A model generated the notes under the pieces. It saw only the letters and a program-made list of their open reading frames with translations, made no database searches and was not told the origin of the DNA. A stretch of 64,000 nt of DNA, from contig NZ_MTBP01000001.1 in assembly GCF_002911665.1 (NCBI RefSeq), forward strand, positions 1,798,001 to 1,862,000, given 5' to 3'. Numbering within the stretch: position 1 is the stretch's first letter; the number at the start of each line of letters is the position of its first letter. Positions 46,415 to 54,377 of this stretch are shown piece by piece. The position numbers and the translations under genes are program-made. The stretch comes from Actinomadura rubteroloni. Its GTDB lineage: Bacteria > Actinomycetota > Actinomycetes > Streptosporangiales > Streptosporangiaceae.

Positions 46415-47488
46415 TCACCAGGCGATCCGCGCCGCCACCGGCAGGTGGTCGCTGCCGGTGGACGGGAGCACCCACGACGACGTCGGCCGCACGCCCCGCA
46501 CCAGGACCTGGTCGATCCGCACCATCGGGAACCTCGCCGGCCAGGTGAACCCGAAACCGCTCCCCGCCTTCGTCTGGGCGGAGCGCAGATGCGCGGTGAG
46601 GGCGGTGAACGAGCGCTCGTCCACGGTGCCGTTCAGGTCGCCGAGCAGCACCGTGCGCGGGTTCTTCTCGGCGGCGACGGCCGCGCCGAGCGCTTGGAGG
46701 TTCCGGTTCCGCGCGTCCGTCCAGAAGCCCGCGCGGGGGTTGACGCGGATGGATCCGAGGTGCGCCACGTACACCGCCAGCGGCCCGTGCGCCGTGGCCA
46801 CCGTCGCGCGCAGCGCCCGGTTGTAGGTCATCTTCTCGCTGGTGGGCTTCATCGCCCCGAGCGGCCCCGCGTCCATCGCGGTGTCGACCGGGCGGACGTC
46901 CGTCAGCGGCAGCCTGCTCCACAGCCCGACCGTGCCCTGAGCCGTGTGGTACGGGTATTTCGCCGCCAGCTCCTTCTCGTAGACGCCCCGGGCCTCCCAG
47001 GTGATCTCCTCCAGGGCCAGCACGTCCGCGCCGGACGCGGCCAGGTCGCGGGCGGTGCGGGCCGGGTCGGGGTTCGCGGCGCCGACGTTGTGGCTGACCA
47101 GCGTGAGGTCGCCGCCCGCGTGGGTCCGGTCGCCGAGCAGCCCGCCGAACAGGTGCAGCCACGCCAGGACCGGCACCAGCAGCGCGACGACGGCCGAGGC
47201 GGAGCGGCGCCACAGCGCCCCGGCCAGCAGCACCGGGACGAACAGGCCGGTCCACGGCAGGAACGTCTCGACCAGGCTGCCGACGTTGCCGATCGCGTTC
47301 GGGATCCACCCGTGCAGCAGCATCACCAGGCCGAGCAGCACCGCCAGCGCGGCGAGGACCGGGCCGCGTCTCCAGATCTCCGGCCGGGACGCGGCGCCCA
47401 TCACCCTTTGGAAGCGCCCGGCGTTCTCCGGACGGGCCTCTTCCGCGTCCGTCCGTCCCATCGTCGGTCCTGGCTCAGTGGCGGTCAC
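46415..47488 (-). CDS. Membrane-anchored endonuclease/exonuclease/phosphatase-family protein
   Basis: The 357-residue product has three hydrophobic helices in residues 40-110 (VLAALAVLLGLVMLLHGW, ETFLPWTGLFVPVLLAGAL, AVVALLVPVLAWLHLFGGLL) and then an outward EEP domain. The latter has DLTLVSHNVGAANPD, the metal-binding Glu in ALEEITWE, LLGDLNGTVDE with the Asp-x-Asn pair, RIDQVLV and the terminal SDHLPV with catalytic His. Such proteins hydrolyse phosphodiesters of nucleic acid or lipid outside the cell. GTG at 47488 and ATG at 47461 are possible starts. It lies 16 bases after the retropepsin-like gene, in one operon. Confidence 0.85.
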   Translation of the reverse strand: MTATEPGPTMGRTDAEEARPENAGRFQRVMGAASRPEIWRRGPVLAALAVLLGLVMLLHGWIPNAIGNVGSLVETFLPWTGLFVPVLLAGALWRRSASAVVALLVPVLAWLHLFGGLLGDRTHAGGDLTLVSHNVGAANPDPARTARDLAASGADVLALEEITWEARGVYEKELAAKYPYHTAQGTVGLWSRLPLTDVRPVDTAMDAGPLGAMKPTSEKMTYNRALRATVATAHGPLAVYVAHLGSIRVNPRAGFWTDARNRNLQALGAAVAAEKNPRTVLLGDLNGTVDERSFTALTAHLRSAQTKAGSGFGFTWPARFPMVRIDQVLVRGVRPTSSWVLPSTGSDHLPVAARIAW

Positions 47489-47504
47489 AGCGTGCGTCCT
47501 CGGG

Positions 47505-48821
47505 TCAGGCGGCTTTGCCGCGCGCGATGTAGAGATTCATGGCGGTGAAGTCGAGCGTGATGGTGAACGGCTTGAAGAAGCAGTGGGAGAAATGGCCGAT
47601 CGAATCGAATCCCGGCCCGTACGGCCAGGGCACGTTGACCGGCATGTTCGGGTCCGATTCACAGTAGACGCCCTCGGCGGTGGCCGTGCCGAGACGGATC
47701 TCGCTCGGATAGCAGGGATAGGTGATGGTCGGGTGGCTGTGGGCGAACGTCTCGATCGGACGGTCATTGTCCGTGCGCACGCCGAGCCGTTCGGCCACGT
47801 CCCCGGTCAATCCCGCGGCGGCCTCACCGCTGACGCCGCCGAAATTCACGCCCATCACCCGGGCGCCGGATCCGGCGACGCTGCCCACGCTGGAGACGTC
47901 GTGGTCGCGCGACAGCCACATCGGCAGGGGCTTGACGCCCGCCCGCGCGGCGTCGGCGCGCACCTTGCGGGACGCTCCGGACGTCGGACGGCGCAGGACC
48001 AGCGACCGGCCCGCGTAGTCGAACGTGGTCAGCAGGTGGTAGAAGAGCCAGGTCCCGATCATGCCGTCGCTCTCGGTGCCGACATCGGCGCCCGACTCCG
48101 TCGAGGACCAGCCCACCGGGACGTTGCGCAGCTCGATCCCGCCCAGCGCGAACGAGTCCAGGTACCCGTAGTACACCCAGATCGGGGTGCCCTCGAAGTC
48201 GGTCTTCTCCTTGTAGACCGGGGTCAGCCCCGCGTCCTCGGCCGCCGACGCGGTCAGGCCCAGGTTCGGCGTGCCGGTGTAGAACGTGAAGCGCTTCGCC
48301 GGCCCGCCGTTGAGCGAGGCCTCGACCAGTGGCATCGGGTCCGTCTGGAGCCAGCGGACGCGGCCGGCGTCACCGTGGATCTCGTACGGCTTCCCCCGGA
48401 CGGCCCCGAACCACTGCGCGTAGCCCTCTTCGCCGGCCGCCCGCCAGCACGGCACCGAAAGGGCGAATTTGTCCTGCCGGATGTAGCAGTCGCCCAGCAG
48501 CGCGTTGGTCTCCTTGTCGTCGGGCGCGATCCGGCGGGCCGTCGTCAGGAACTTCTCCGCGTCGGCGAACTTATTGGCCAGGAGCGCGACATGGCCGCGC
48601 TGACGCGCCGCCCGAAGATTGGCGGGATCGGTTTTCAGGATCTCTTCGTACGCGCGGCCGGCCTGCTCGAATTTCCCGGCTTTGAACAGCGCGTCGGCTG
48701 CACTGTCGTCGGCGCGTGCCGTTCCGGTCCGGCCCAGCAGCGGCGCGGTCGCGGCGGCCCCGGCCACCACGGCGGCGCCCCGCAACAAAGCGCGCCGGCC
48801 CCATTCCCCGTCCTCGGTCAC
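47505..48821 (-). CDS. Exported TPR protein with inactive-looking retropepsin domain
   Basis: The 438-residue product has a twin-arginine-like export signal (GRRALLRGAAVVAGAAATAP), two or three TPR units (residues 40-130: ADALFKAGKFEQAGRAYEEI, LLANKFADAEKFLTTARRI) and then a retropepsin-like domain. In that domain the expected F-x-x-D-T-G-x-x-x-x-x-L active-site loop reads FTFYTGTPNLGL, so the catalytic Asp is Tyr, while the later flap and the IGTWLFYHLLTTFDYAGRSL strand pair are kept. The last 120 residues (after LRRP) match nothing I know. GTG at 48821 has AAGGGGA seven bases upstream. Confidence 0.7.
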   Translation of the reverse strand: MTEDGEWGRRALLRGAAVVAGAAATAPLLGRTGTARADDSAADALFKAGKFEQAGRAYEEILKTDPANLRAARQRGHVALLANKFADAEKFLTTARRIAPDDKETNALLGDCYIRQDKFALSVPCWRAAGEEGYAQWFGAVRGKPYEIHGDAGRVRWLQTDPMPLVEASLNGGPAKRFTFYTGTPNLGLTASAAEDAGLTPVYKEKTDFEGTPIWVYYGYLDSFALGGIELRNVPVGWSSTESGADVGTESDGMIGTWLFYHLLTTFDYAGRSLVLRRPTSGASRKVRADAARAGVKPLPMWLSRDHDVSSVGSVAGSGARVMGVNFGGVSGEAAAGLTGDVAERLGVRTDNDRPIETFAHSHPTITYPCYPSEIRLGTATAEGVYCESDPNMPVNVPWPYGPGFDSIGHFSHCFFKPFTITLDFTAMNLYIARGKAA

Positions 48822-48874
48822 GGCATTTCCCCTTCGTCGTCGCCTTCGGCCGTCCCCCTTTCTAGCCAACGCCC

Positions 48875-48904
48875 GGTCACAGCGCGGTGCGCGAAGCTGT
48901 GACC
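48875..48904. promoter_or_regulatory. Inverted repeat upstream of the TPR-retropepsin gene
   Basis: GGTCACAGC and GCTGTGACC form 9-base arms with a 12-base spacer, 54 bases before the gene start. A further GTGACCGG half-like copy lies at about 48911-48918. This is a candidate operator. Confidence 0.4.
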
Positions 48905-48940
48905 CGGCCGTGACCGGGCACCGGTCCCGGAAAAGGCGAA

Positions 48941-48968
48941 CGCCCGGGGTCCGGCCGGACCCCGGGCG
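48941..48968 (-). terminator. Terminator of the TPM-like gene
   Basis: A 28-base perfect palindrome built from CGCCCGGGGTCCGG and its complement begins 12 bases after the stop on the minus strand. It is followed there by TTCGCCTTTTCC, so it should act as an intrinsic terminator. Confidence 0.75.
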
Positions 48969-48980
48969 CGACGGGACGGG

Positions 48981-50291
48981 TCAGAAGTCGCCGCCCCCGA
49001 AATCCCCGCCGCCGCCGAAGTCGCCGCCGCCGAAGTCCCAGCCGCCGCCGAGGTCGCCCCCGCCGCCGAGGTCCCCGCCGCCGCCGTCGAAGCCGCCGCC
49101 CCAGCCGCCGCCGAACCCGCCCGACATCATCGAGCCGAGCGCCGTGCCGATCAGCAGGCCGCTCACGAGGTCCAGACCGCCGTAGGACGCGTAATAACCG
49201 CCCGCGTACGGCGCGTAGGCCGGACCCGCGTCCCAGTACGGACGCCGTCCGTCGCCGTAGGGCACCATCCGGTAGTCCGGCGCACGCCCGCTCAGCACGG
49301 CCTGCGCGTCCGCCGCGCACGCCGGGACGGACCGGGGCGCCGCGCCCGGCGGCGCCCACACCACGTCCTGCACCGACGGCCCGTGGTTGGGGTTGAAGAA
49401 GCACGGCGCGCGGTGCTCGGGCACCGGCTCGCCCGCGAGCAGCGCCCGCGTCGCCGTCATGTTGTAGCGGCCGTCCTCCAGCGCCGTCGCGACCCGCGTC
49501 ATGTCGGCGGGGACGCGCGCGGCGTCGATGGCCGCCTTCGCCGCGTCGTAGGAGTTCATCGCGGCCTCGTAGTGGCCCCGGACGGTCGGGTCGAGGCCCT
49601 GGTCCATGACGTTCAGGTCGAGGCGGGCGATGTCCTCGCCGAGCAGCGTGACGTCCTCCTGGACGCCGCGCTTGAGGTCGTCGAGCTGCCGGGCCTCGCG
49701 CTCACGGCGCCGCCGCCGCACCACCAGGAACGCGCCCGCCGCCCCGGCGACGACCACCACGAGCAGCCCGAGCAGGACGAACCCGCCGATCATGCCGCTG
49801 CGCGCCTGGTCCTCGGCCTTCTTCTCGGCCCGGTCCACGAACCCGGTGAGCTGGTCGGCCGCCGAAGCGCCCGGCGTGCCGCGCGCCTGGAGCTGGTCGA
49901 TGTCGGACGCGGACAGCTTCTTGGAGATCGCCCACAGGCCTGAGCCGTCCGCCGACACCGCGACGTACGTCTCGCCCTTGCCGACGCTGTTGGCGACCTG
50001 CGCCAGCATCGACCGCGTCGCCGCCGGGGGCACGTCGTTCGCGATCACCACCGCGCGGATGTCGGCCTTGTCGGCCTTGTCGAGCGCGGCGCGCATCTGC
50101 GCCTGGTCGCCCGGCGAGACCGAACCCGCGACCTTGCTCGTCACGTAAAGACGGGAACTCAGCAGGCCGTGCGCGATCTGGGCCGAGGTGTCCGCGCTCG
50201 CCGCGCCCGCGCCGCCGAAGACCAGCAGGACGGCCGCGCCCAGCACCGCGGCGAGGACGCCGCCCCGGCGGAACCGAAGGTGGGATCTCAT
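48981..50291 (-). CDS. TPM-domain-like membrane protein with Gly-rich tail
   Basis: The 436-residue product has a signal sequence (RGGVLAAVLGAAVLLVFGGAGAASA), an outside domain (residues 35-150) with IRAVVIANDVPPA and GKGETYVAVSADGSG that resembles TPM/YgcG domains, one transmembrane helix (GGFVLLGLLVVVVAGAAGAF) with an RRRRRE stop, a helical cytosolic part and a tail of GGGD-L/F-GGG repeats. The PCFFNPNHGPSVQDVVW segment contains a conserved Cys-x3-Asn-x-Asn-H. Function is unknown; surface assembly or envelope stress are possible. ATG at 50291 is used. Terminators lie on both sides, so it is probably transcribed alone. Confidence 0.65.
   Translation of the reverse strand: MRSHLRFRRGGVLAAVLGAAVLLVFGGAGAASADTSAQIAHGLLSSRLYVTSKVAGSVSPGDQAQMRAALDKADKADIRAVVIANDVPPAATRSMLAQVANSVGKGETYVAVSADGSGLWAISKKLSASDIDQLQARGTPGASAADQLTGFVDRAEKKAEDQARSGMIGGFVLLGLLVVVVAGAAGAFLVVRRRRREREARQLDDLKRGVQEDVTLLGEDIARLDLNVMDQGLDPTVRGHYEAAMNSYDAAKAAIDAARVPADMTRVATALEDGRYNMTATRALLAGEPVPEHRAPCFFNPNHGPSVQDVVWAPPGAAPRSVPACAADAQAVLSGRAPDYRMVPYGDGRRPYWDAGPAYAPYAGGYYASYGGLDLVSGLLIGTALGSMMSGGFGGGWGGGFDGGGGDLGGGGDLGGGWDFGGGDFGGGGDFGGGDF
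48984..49115 (-). repeat. Glycine-rich coding repeat
   Basis: Imperfect 12-18-base units coding for GGGDFGGG, GGGDLGGG and related words run through the last 45 codons of the TPM-like gene. They would favour slippage or recombination. Confidence 0.7.
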
Positions 50292-50354
50292 GTTCGCAGT
50301 CTTCCTCCTCGTCCCGTACGACGTGCACGGCTCGCCGTCCGTTCCCCGTCGCGG

Positions 50355-50390
50355 GCAAAGAAAGCGGCCCGGCGCACGCGCCGGGCCGCT
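50355..50390 (-). terminator. Terminator of the acyl-CoA carboxylase alpha gene
   Basis: AGCGGCCCGGCG and CGCCGGGCCGCT form a perfect 12-bp stem with a 4-nt loop (50363-50390). On the minus strand it is followed by TTTCTTTGCC, a good U-tract. Confidence 0.82.
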
Positions 50391-50402
50391 CGCGGACGCG
50401 GC

Positions 50403-52166
50403 TCAGGCGTCCTTGATCTCGCAGATGACCGCGCCGGACGACACCGTCTGCCCGACCTCGGCGGACAGCCCGCTGATCGTCCCGGCCTTGTGCGCGGTGA
50501 GCGGCTGCTCCATCTTCATGGCCTCCAGCACGACGATCGGGTCGCCCGCCGCGACGGCCGCGCCGTCCTCGACGATCAGCTTGACGATCGTGCCCTGCAT
50601 CGGGCTGACCAGCGAGTCCCCGGATGCCGCAGCCCCGCCGCCCTTGCGGCCCGCGCCGCGCCGCGCCGGAGCGGACGCCGCCGCCCCGCCGCCCGCCGCC
50701 GTCGCCCCGAGGCCCGCCGGCAGGACGACTTCGAGCCGCTTGCCGCCGACCTCGACGGTGACGCGCTCGCGGGCGCCCTCGTCCGCGCCGGGCGCCGCCG
50801 CGCCCTCGAACGGCGGGATCGTGTTGTCGAACTCGGTCTCGATCCACCGGGTGTGGACGGTGAACGGCCCTTCGTCCGGCACGAACGCCGGGTCGTCCAG
50901 CACCGCGCGGTGGAACGGCAGCACGGTCGGCATGCCGTCGATCACGAACTCGGCCAGCGCCCGCCGCGCCCGCTCCACCGCCTGCCGCCGCGTCGCGCCG
51001 GTCACGATCAGCTTGGCGATCAGCGAGTCGAACTCCTGCGGGACGGTGTGCCCCGCCTCATAGCCCGAGTCGAGCCGGACGCCCGGCCCCGACGGCGGCT
51101 CCCACGCGGTCAGCGTGCCGACGGCGGGCAGGAAGCCGCGGCCCGCGTCCTCGGCGTTCAGCCGGAACTCGATCGAGTGGCCGCGCAGCACCGGGTCGTC
51201 GTAGCCGATCTCCTCGCCCGCCGCGACCCGGAACATCTCCCGGACGAGGTCGACGCCCGCGACCTCCTCGGTCACCGGGTGCTCGACCTGGAGCCGGGTG
51301 TTGACCTCCAGGAACGAGATCGTCCCGTCCTGGCCGACGAGGAACTCGCACGTCCCGGCGCCCACGTACCCGGCCTTCTTGAGGATGGCCTTGGACGACG
51401 AGTACAGCAGCTCCACCTGCTCGTCCGTCAGGTACGGCGCCGGGGCCTCCTCGACGAGCTTCTGGTGGCGGCGCTGCAACGAGCAGTCACGGGTCGAGAC
51501 GACGACCACGTTCCCGTGCTGGTCGGCCAGGCACTGCGTCTCCACGTGGCGCGGACGGTCCAGATAGCGCTCCACGAAGCACTCGCCGCGCCCGAACGCC
51601 GACACCGCCTCGCGGACGGCCGACTCGTACAGCTCGGGGACCTCCTCCAGCGTCCGCGCGACCTTCAGCCCGCGTCCGCCGCCGCCGTAGGCCGCCTTGA
51701 TCGCGATGGGCAGCCCGTGCTCCGTCGCGAACGCCACGACCTCGTCCGCGCCCGACACCGGGTCGGTGGTGCCCGCGACCAGCGGCGCGCCGACGGCCTG
51801 CGCGATGTGCCGGGCCTGCACCTTGTCGCCGAGCGCGCTGATCGCGGCCGGCGGCGGACCGATCCAGGTGAGACCCGCCTCCTGCACCGCCGTCGCGAAG
51901 TCGGCGTTCTCGGCCAGGAAGCCGTAGCCGGGGTGGACGGCGTCCGCGCCCGACTCGGCGGCGATCTTCAGCAGCTTGCCGATGTCGAGATAGCTCTCGG
52001 CGGCCGAGCGGCCGTCCAGCGAATACGCCTCGTCCGCGACCCGCACATGCAGTGCGTCGAGGTCCGGCTCGGCGTACACCGCCACACTCGTCAGCCCGGC
52101 GTCGCGGCAGGCGCGGGCGATTCGGACCGCGATCTCACCGCGGTTGGCGATCAGGACCTTGCGCAC
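50403..52166 (-). CDS. Acyl-CoA carboxylase alpha chain (biotin carboxylase-BCCP fusion)
   Basis: The 587-residue subunit carboxylates its own biotin with ATP and bicarbonate and passes the carboxyl group to a partner beta subunit for malonyl-CoA, methylmalonyl-CoA or similar products. The biotin carboxylase part begins [19 protein letters not shown] and has the ATP-grasp motif [25 protein letters not shown], and [16 protein letters not shown]. After an Ala/Gly-rich linker (about residues 490-520) the BCCP domain carries the biotinyl lysine in EAMKMEQ near residue 550. GTG at 52166 follows GGGAGGAG. Beta-subunit and biotin-ligase genes are not in the window. Confidence 0.93.
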   Translation of the reverse strand: MRKVLIANRGEIAVRIARACRDAGLTSVAVYAEPDLDALHVRVADEAYSLDGRSAAESYLDIGKLLKIAAESGADAVHPGYGFLAENADFATAVQEAGLTWIGPPPAAISALGDKVQARHIAQAVGAPLVAGTTDPVSGADEVVAFATEHGLPIAIKAAYGGGGRGLKVARTLEEVPELYESAVREAVSAFGRGECFVERYLDRPRHVETQCLADQHGNVVVVSTRDCSLQRRHQKLVEEAPAPYLTDEQVELLYSSSKAILKKAGYVGAGTCEFLVGQDGTISFLEVNTRLQVEHPVTEEVAGVDLVREMFRVAAGEEIGYDDPVLRGHSIEFRLNAEDAGRGFLPAVGTLTAWEPPSGPGVRLDSGYEAGHTVPQEFDSLIAKLIVTGATRRQAVERARRALAEFVIDGMPTVLPFHRAVLDDPAFVPDEGPFTVHTRWIETEFDNTIPPFEGAAAPGADEGARERVTVEVGGKRLEVVLPAGLGATAAGGGAAASAPARRGAGRKGGGAAASGDSLVSPMQGTIVKLIVEDGAAVAAGDPIVVLEAMKMEQPLTAHKAGTISGLSAEVGQTVSSGAVICEIKDA

Positions 52167-52323
52167 GTTGGGTCTCCTCCCTCAACCTCGCACCGCAGTC
52201 TAGATAATCGTTCTGAAGTGATGATGTAAGCCCCGCGTGCTGCACGGATCCGCGCACCGCCCGCGTGCGTCCGATCTTCCGAGTTCGCCCGAAGAAGTCG
52301 GGCGTCCGGAAGGAGTTCCCCCC

Positions 52324-53328
52324 GTGCCTGCCCCCAAGCGTCCCACCGTGCCGTCCTGGCGTTCGCCGCGCCGTCGGACGTCCGTCGTCCTCGCCGTCCT
52401 GCTGGCCGTCGTCGGGATCCCCGTCCTCACCGCGCTGTTCGGCGGGTACGAGCGGACGGGCGGCGGCGAGGTCGCGGTCGTGCGCAACGGCGGGTTCTTC
52501 GACAACAACCGCATCCGCCAGGTCATCGACCCGGGCTCGGGACGGACGTGGATCGGCCTCTACTCCAAGGTCCACAAGTACCCGGCGCAGCAGCGCTTCT
52601 ACACGATCACGTCGCAGGCGTCCAAGGGCGACGAGTCCGGCGTGGACGTCGTGACGGTGCCGAGTTCCGACGGCGTCAACATGGGCATCGAGGGCACGCT
52701 GTACTTCACGCTGAACCTCGACCACGCGACGCTGCGCTCGTTCGACGACAAGTACGGCACCCGCAAGTTCCGGGGCGCGGACGGCGACATGCACTACGCG
52801 TGGAACGGCGACACGGGCTGGTCGGCGTGGCTCGACCAGATCATCCGGCCGGTGATCGACAACGCGCTGCGCAGCCAGGTCAACAGCTTCCGGTGCGCCG
52901 AGCTGGTCTCCTCGTGCGCGCTCGTGCAGAACGCGTCGGCGACCGTCCCGGTGAAGGGCGCGCCCGCGCAGAGCAACAACGCCAACATCAACAAGGTCCA
53001 GACGGCGATCAACACGAGCCTGGCCGCCGACCTCAACTCCACGCTCGGCGGGACGTTCGTCACCAACATCCACTTCAACCTGGTGCGCGTGGAGCTACCG
53101 GCCCGCGTCCAGGACGCCGTGGACCGCGCGCAGGCCGCGTTCGCGCAGGTCAGCGAGGCGCAGGCGAAGGTGGCGTCGGCGCGTGCCGAGGCCGCCGCGA
53201 ACAAGGCCCGCCAGGACGGCTACAACAAGTGCCCGACGTGCGCCCGGATCGAGGAGCTGAAGGCGCTGCCGCAGGGCATCACGGTCTACGCGCCCGGCAA
53301 CCCGAACGGGTCCCTTTTCGGACGCTGA
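52324..53328 (+). CDS. SPFH (band 7/stomatin-like) membrane protein
   Basis: The 334-residue product has one N-terminal transmembrane helix (TSVVLAVLLAVVGIPVLTAL) and then an SPFH domain, with GGGEVAVVRNGGFFDNNRIR, VVTVPSSDGVNMGIEGTLYF, and a C-terminal helical segment VQDAVDRAQAAFAQVSEAQA characteristic of prohibitin-type coiled regions. CPTCAR near the end is a possible metal or redox site. Such proteins scaffold membrane microdomains. GTG at 52324 has AAGGAG eight bases upstream. It is divergent from the carboxylase gene; the gap of 157 bases is A/T-rich near 52195-52230. Confidence 0.82.
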   Translation: MPAPKRPTVPSWRSPRRRTSVVLAVLLAVVGIPVLTALFGGYERTGGGEVAVVRNGGFFDNNRIRQVIDPGSGRTWIGLYSKVHKYPAQQRFYTITSQASKGDESGVDVVTVPSSDGVNMGIEGTLYFTLNLDHATLRSFDDKYGTRKFRGADGDMHYAWNGDTGWSAWLDQIIRPVIDNALRSQVNSFRCAELVSSCALVQNASATVPVKGAPAQSNNANINKVQTAINTSLAADLNSTLGGTFVTNIHFNLVRVELPARVQDAVDRAQAAFAQVSEAQAKVASARAEAAANKARQDGYNKCPTCARIEELKALPQGITVYAPGNPNGSLFGR

Positions 53329-53342
53329 CCTTTCCGCACGGA

Positions 53343-53377
53343 AACGCCCCCGGCCCGGTGCTCCGGACGGGGGCGTT
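53343..53377. terminator. Bidirectional terminator between the SPFH and rpmE2 genes
   Basis: AACGCCCCCG and CGGGGGCGTT form a 10-bp stem around a loop with an inner CCGG/CCGG pairing. It lies between two convergent stops and runs into TTCGCG on the plus strand and TTTCC on the minus strand. Confidence 0.7.
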
Positions 53378-53383
53378 CGCGCG

Positions 53384-53629
53384 TCAACTCTTCTTGTAGC
53401 GGCGGTTGAACTTCTCCACCGCGCCGGTCGTGTCCATGACGCGTCCACGGCCGGTGTAGAACGGGTGGCTCGCCGAGGAGACGTCGACGTCCACCACCGG
53501 GTAGGTGTTCCCGTCCTCCCACTCGATCGTCTGGTCGGACCGGACGGTCGAGCGGGTCAGGAACGCGTAGTCGGCGCTGCGGTCGCGGAAGACCACGGGC
53601 TGGTAGTCCGGGTGTGCGTCCTTCTTCAT
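53384..53629 (-). CDS. rpmE2: Ribosomal protein L31, type B (zinc-independent)
   Basis: The 81-residue product (start [16 protein letters not shown], then [20 protein letters not shown]) is L31 of the C-minus type: it has no CxxC pairs for zinc. In actinomycetes this form replaces the zinc-binding L31 when zinc is short and is under Zur control. ATG at 53629 follows GGGAGGAA-type sequence on the minus strand. A sequence resembling a Zur box lies 75 bases upstream. It is convergent with the SPFH gene. Confidence 0.93.
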   Translation of the reverse strand: MKKDAHPDYQPVVFRDRSADYAFLTRSTVRSDQTIEWEDGNTYPVVDVDVSSASHPFYTGRGRVMDTTGAVEKFNRRYKKS

Positions 53630-53703
53630 GGTTCCTCCCGTACGTGCTCGCGGGCGGGGTCCGTCGGGGGTGTCCCCTCTCCGTCGCGCACCCGGATGAA
53701 CCA

Positions 53704-53720
53704 TGGGACAACGGTTTTCA
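53704..53720 (-). promoter_or_regulatory. Possible Zur box upstream of rpmE2
   Basis: On the minus strand, TGAAAACCGTTGTCCCA reads as an imperfect palindrome whose left half TGAAAAC matches known actinobacterial Zur boxes; the right half is weaker. The position, 75 bases before the start of a zinc-free ribosomal protein gene, is what Zur control would need. It may equally be a chance match. Confidence 0.4.
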
Positions 53721-53780
53721 TTCCCGAACGCCCGGGGCCGGGTCGCGGCGCGCTCAGGGGCATATCGGATGAACAGCGCG

Positions 53781-53868
53781 ATACCGTCCGGTATTCCGTA
53801 CGTGCGATTCGCCGCCGGATGACGCCCAAGATCATTACGAAAGGCACGGCTGGCCGGATCCGGCCAGT
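53781..53868. promoter_or_regulatory. Two palindromes in the rpmE2 / WXG100 intergenic region
   Basis: ATACCG-TC-CGGTAT at 53781-53794 and the perfect 18-bp palindrome CTGGCCGGATCCGGCCAG at 53851-53868 lie in a 399-base gene-free gap. TAGGCT at 53944-53949 is the probable -10 of the WXG100 gene. The palindromes are candidate operators for either gene. Confidence 0.45.
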
Positions 53869-54028
53869 GAAAGTCGGCGGTCAACGCCCAGAACGGACGC
53901 ACGGATCGCCTCGCCCGTCTGGATTACCGAGATCGGGCGGGCGTAGGCTGACGCCATTCCGGAAAACGGCGTCCGGTACGGGGCCGGCACGACCGGCCCG
54001 GCGGACGACGACCGAAAGGGCCGAGGCG

Positions 54029-54301
54029 ATGAGCGGAGACCGGCGCGGAGCCAGCATCGGGGAACTCGAGGAGCTGTCGCGCATCTTCAGCAAGCACGCG
54101 CGCAACCTCGACGCCCTCATCAAGGACCTCAACGGACGCACCGTGAGCAGCGCCGAGATCTGGTGGGGTCCGGGCGCGGACCGTTTCCGCTCCACGTGGG
54201 CCGAGGCCAAGGCCGCCTTCGACAAGATGGCGCTGGCCCTGGAGCAGGGCGGCCAGGACATCCGCCGCTCCCGCCAGAACATCGAGGCGGCCACCCGCTA
54301 G
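54029..54301 (+). CDS. WXG100-family type VII secretion substrate
   Basis: The 90-residue protein has two helices joined by a turn with the WxG motif (SAEIWWGPGADRF, so W-W-G), the usual size, and no signal peptide, as in EsxA/EsxB-like proteins exported by type VII systems. It ends QNIEAATR without a clear YxxxD/E export motif, so it may need a partner. ATG at 54029 is about nine bases after AAAGGG. It faces the EccC-type ATPase gene with 77 bases between the stops, and TAGGCT at 53944 may be its promoter. Confidence 0.85.
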   Translation: MSGDRRGASIGELEELSRIFSKHARNLDALIKDLNGRTVSSAEIWWGPGADRFRSTWAEAKAAFDKMALALEQGGQDIRRSRQNIEAATR

Positions 54302-54316
54302 CCGACCCGGAAGACC

Positions 54317-54362
54317 GCGGATCCCGGCCCATCCCCCCGAGGCCGGGATCCGCTCTTTTCTC
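54317..54362 (+). terminator. Terminator after the WXG100 gene
   Basis: GCGGATCCCGGCC and GGCCGGGATCCGC form a perfect 13-bp stem with an 11-nt loop (54317-54353), directly followed by TCTTTTCTC. It is one of the best intrinsic terminators in the window. Confidence 0.85.
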
Positions 54363-54377
54363 CCCGCACGCGCCGCG

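Noticed and set aside
48984..49115. GGC/CCG-rich repeats considered as a CRISPR-like or tandem intergenic array
   Set aside because: They are in frame within the TPM-like gene and encode a Gly-rich tail; there are no unique spacers.
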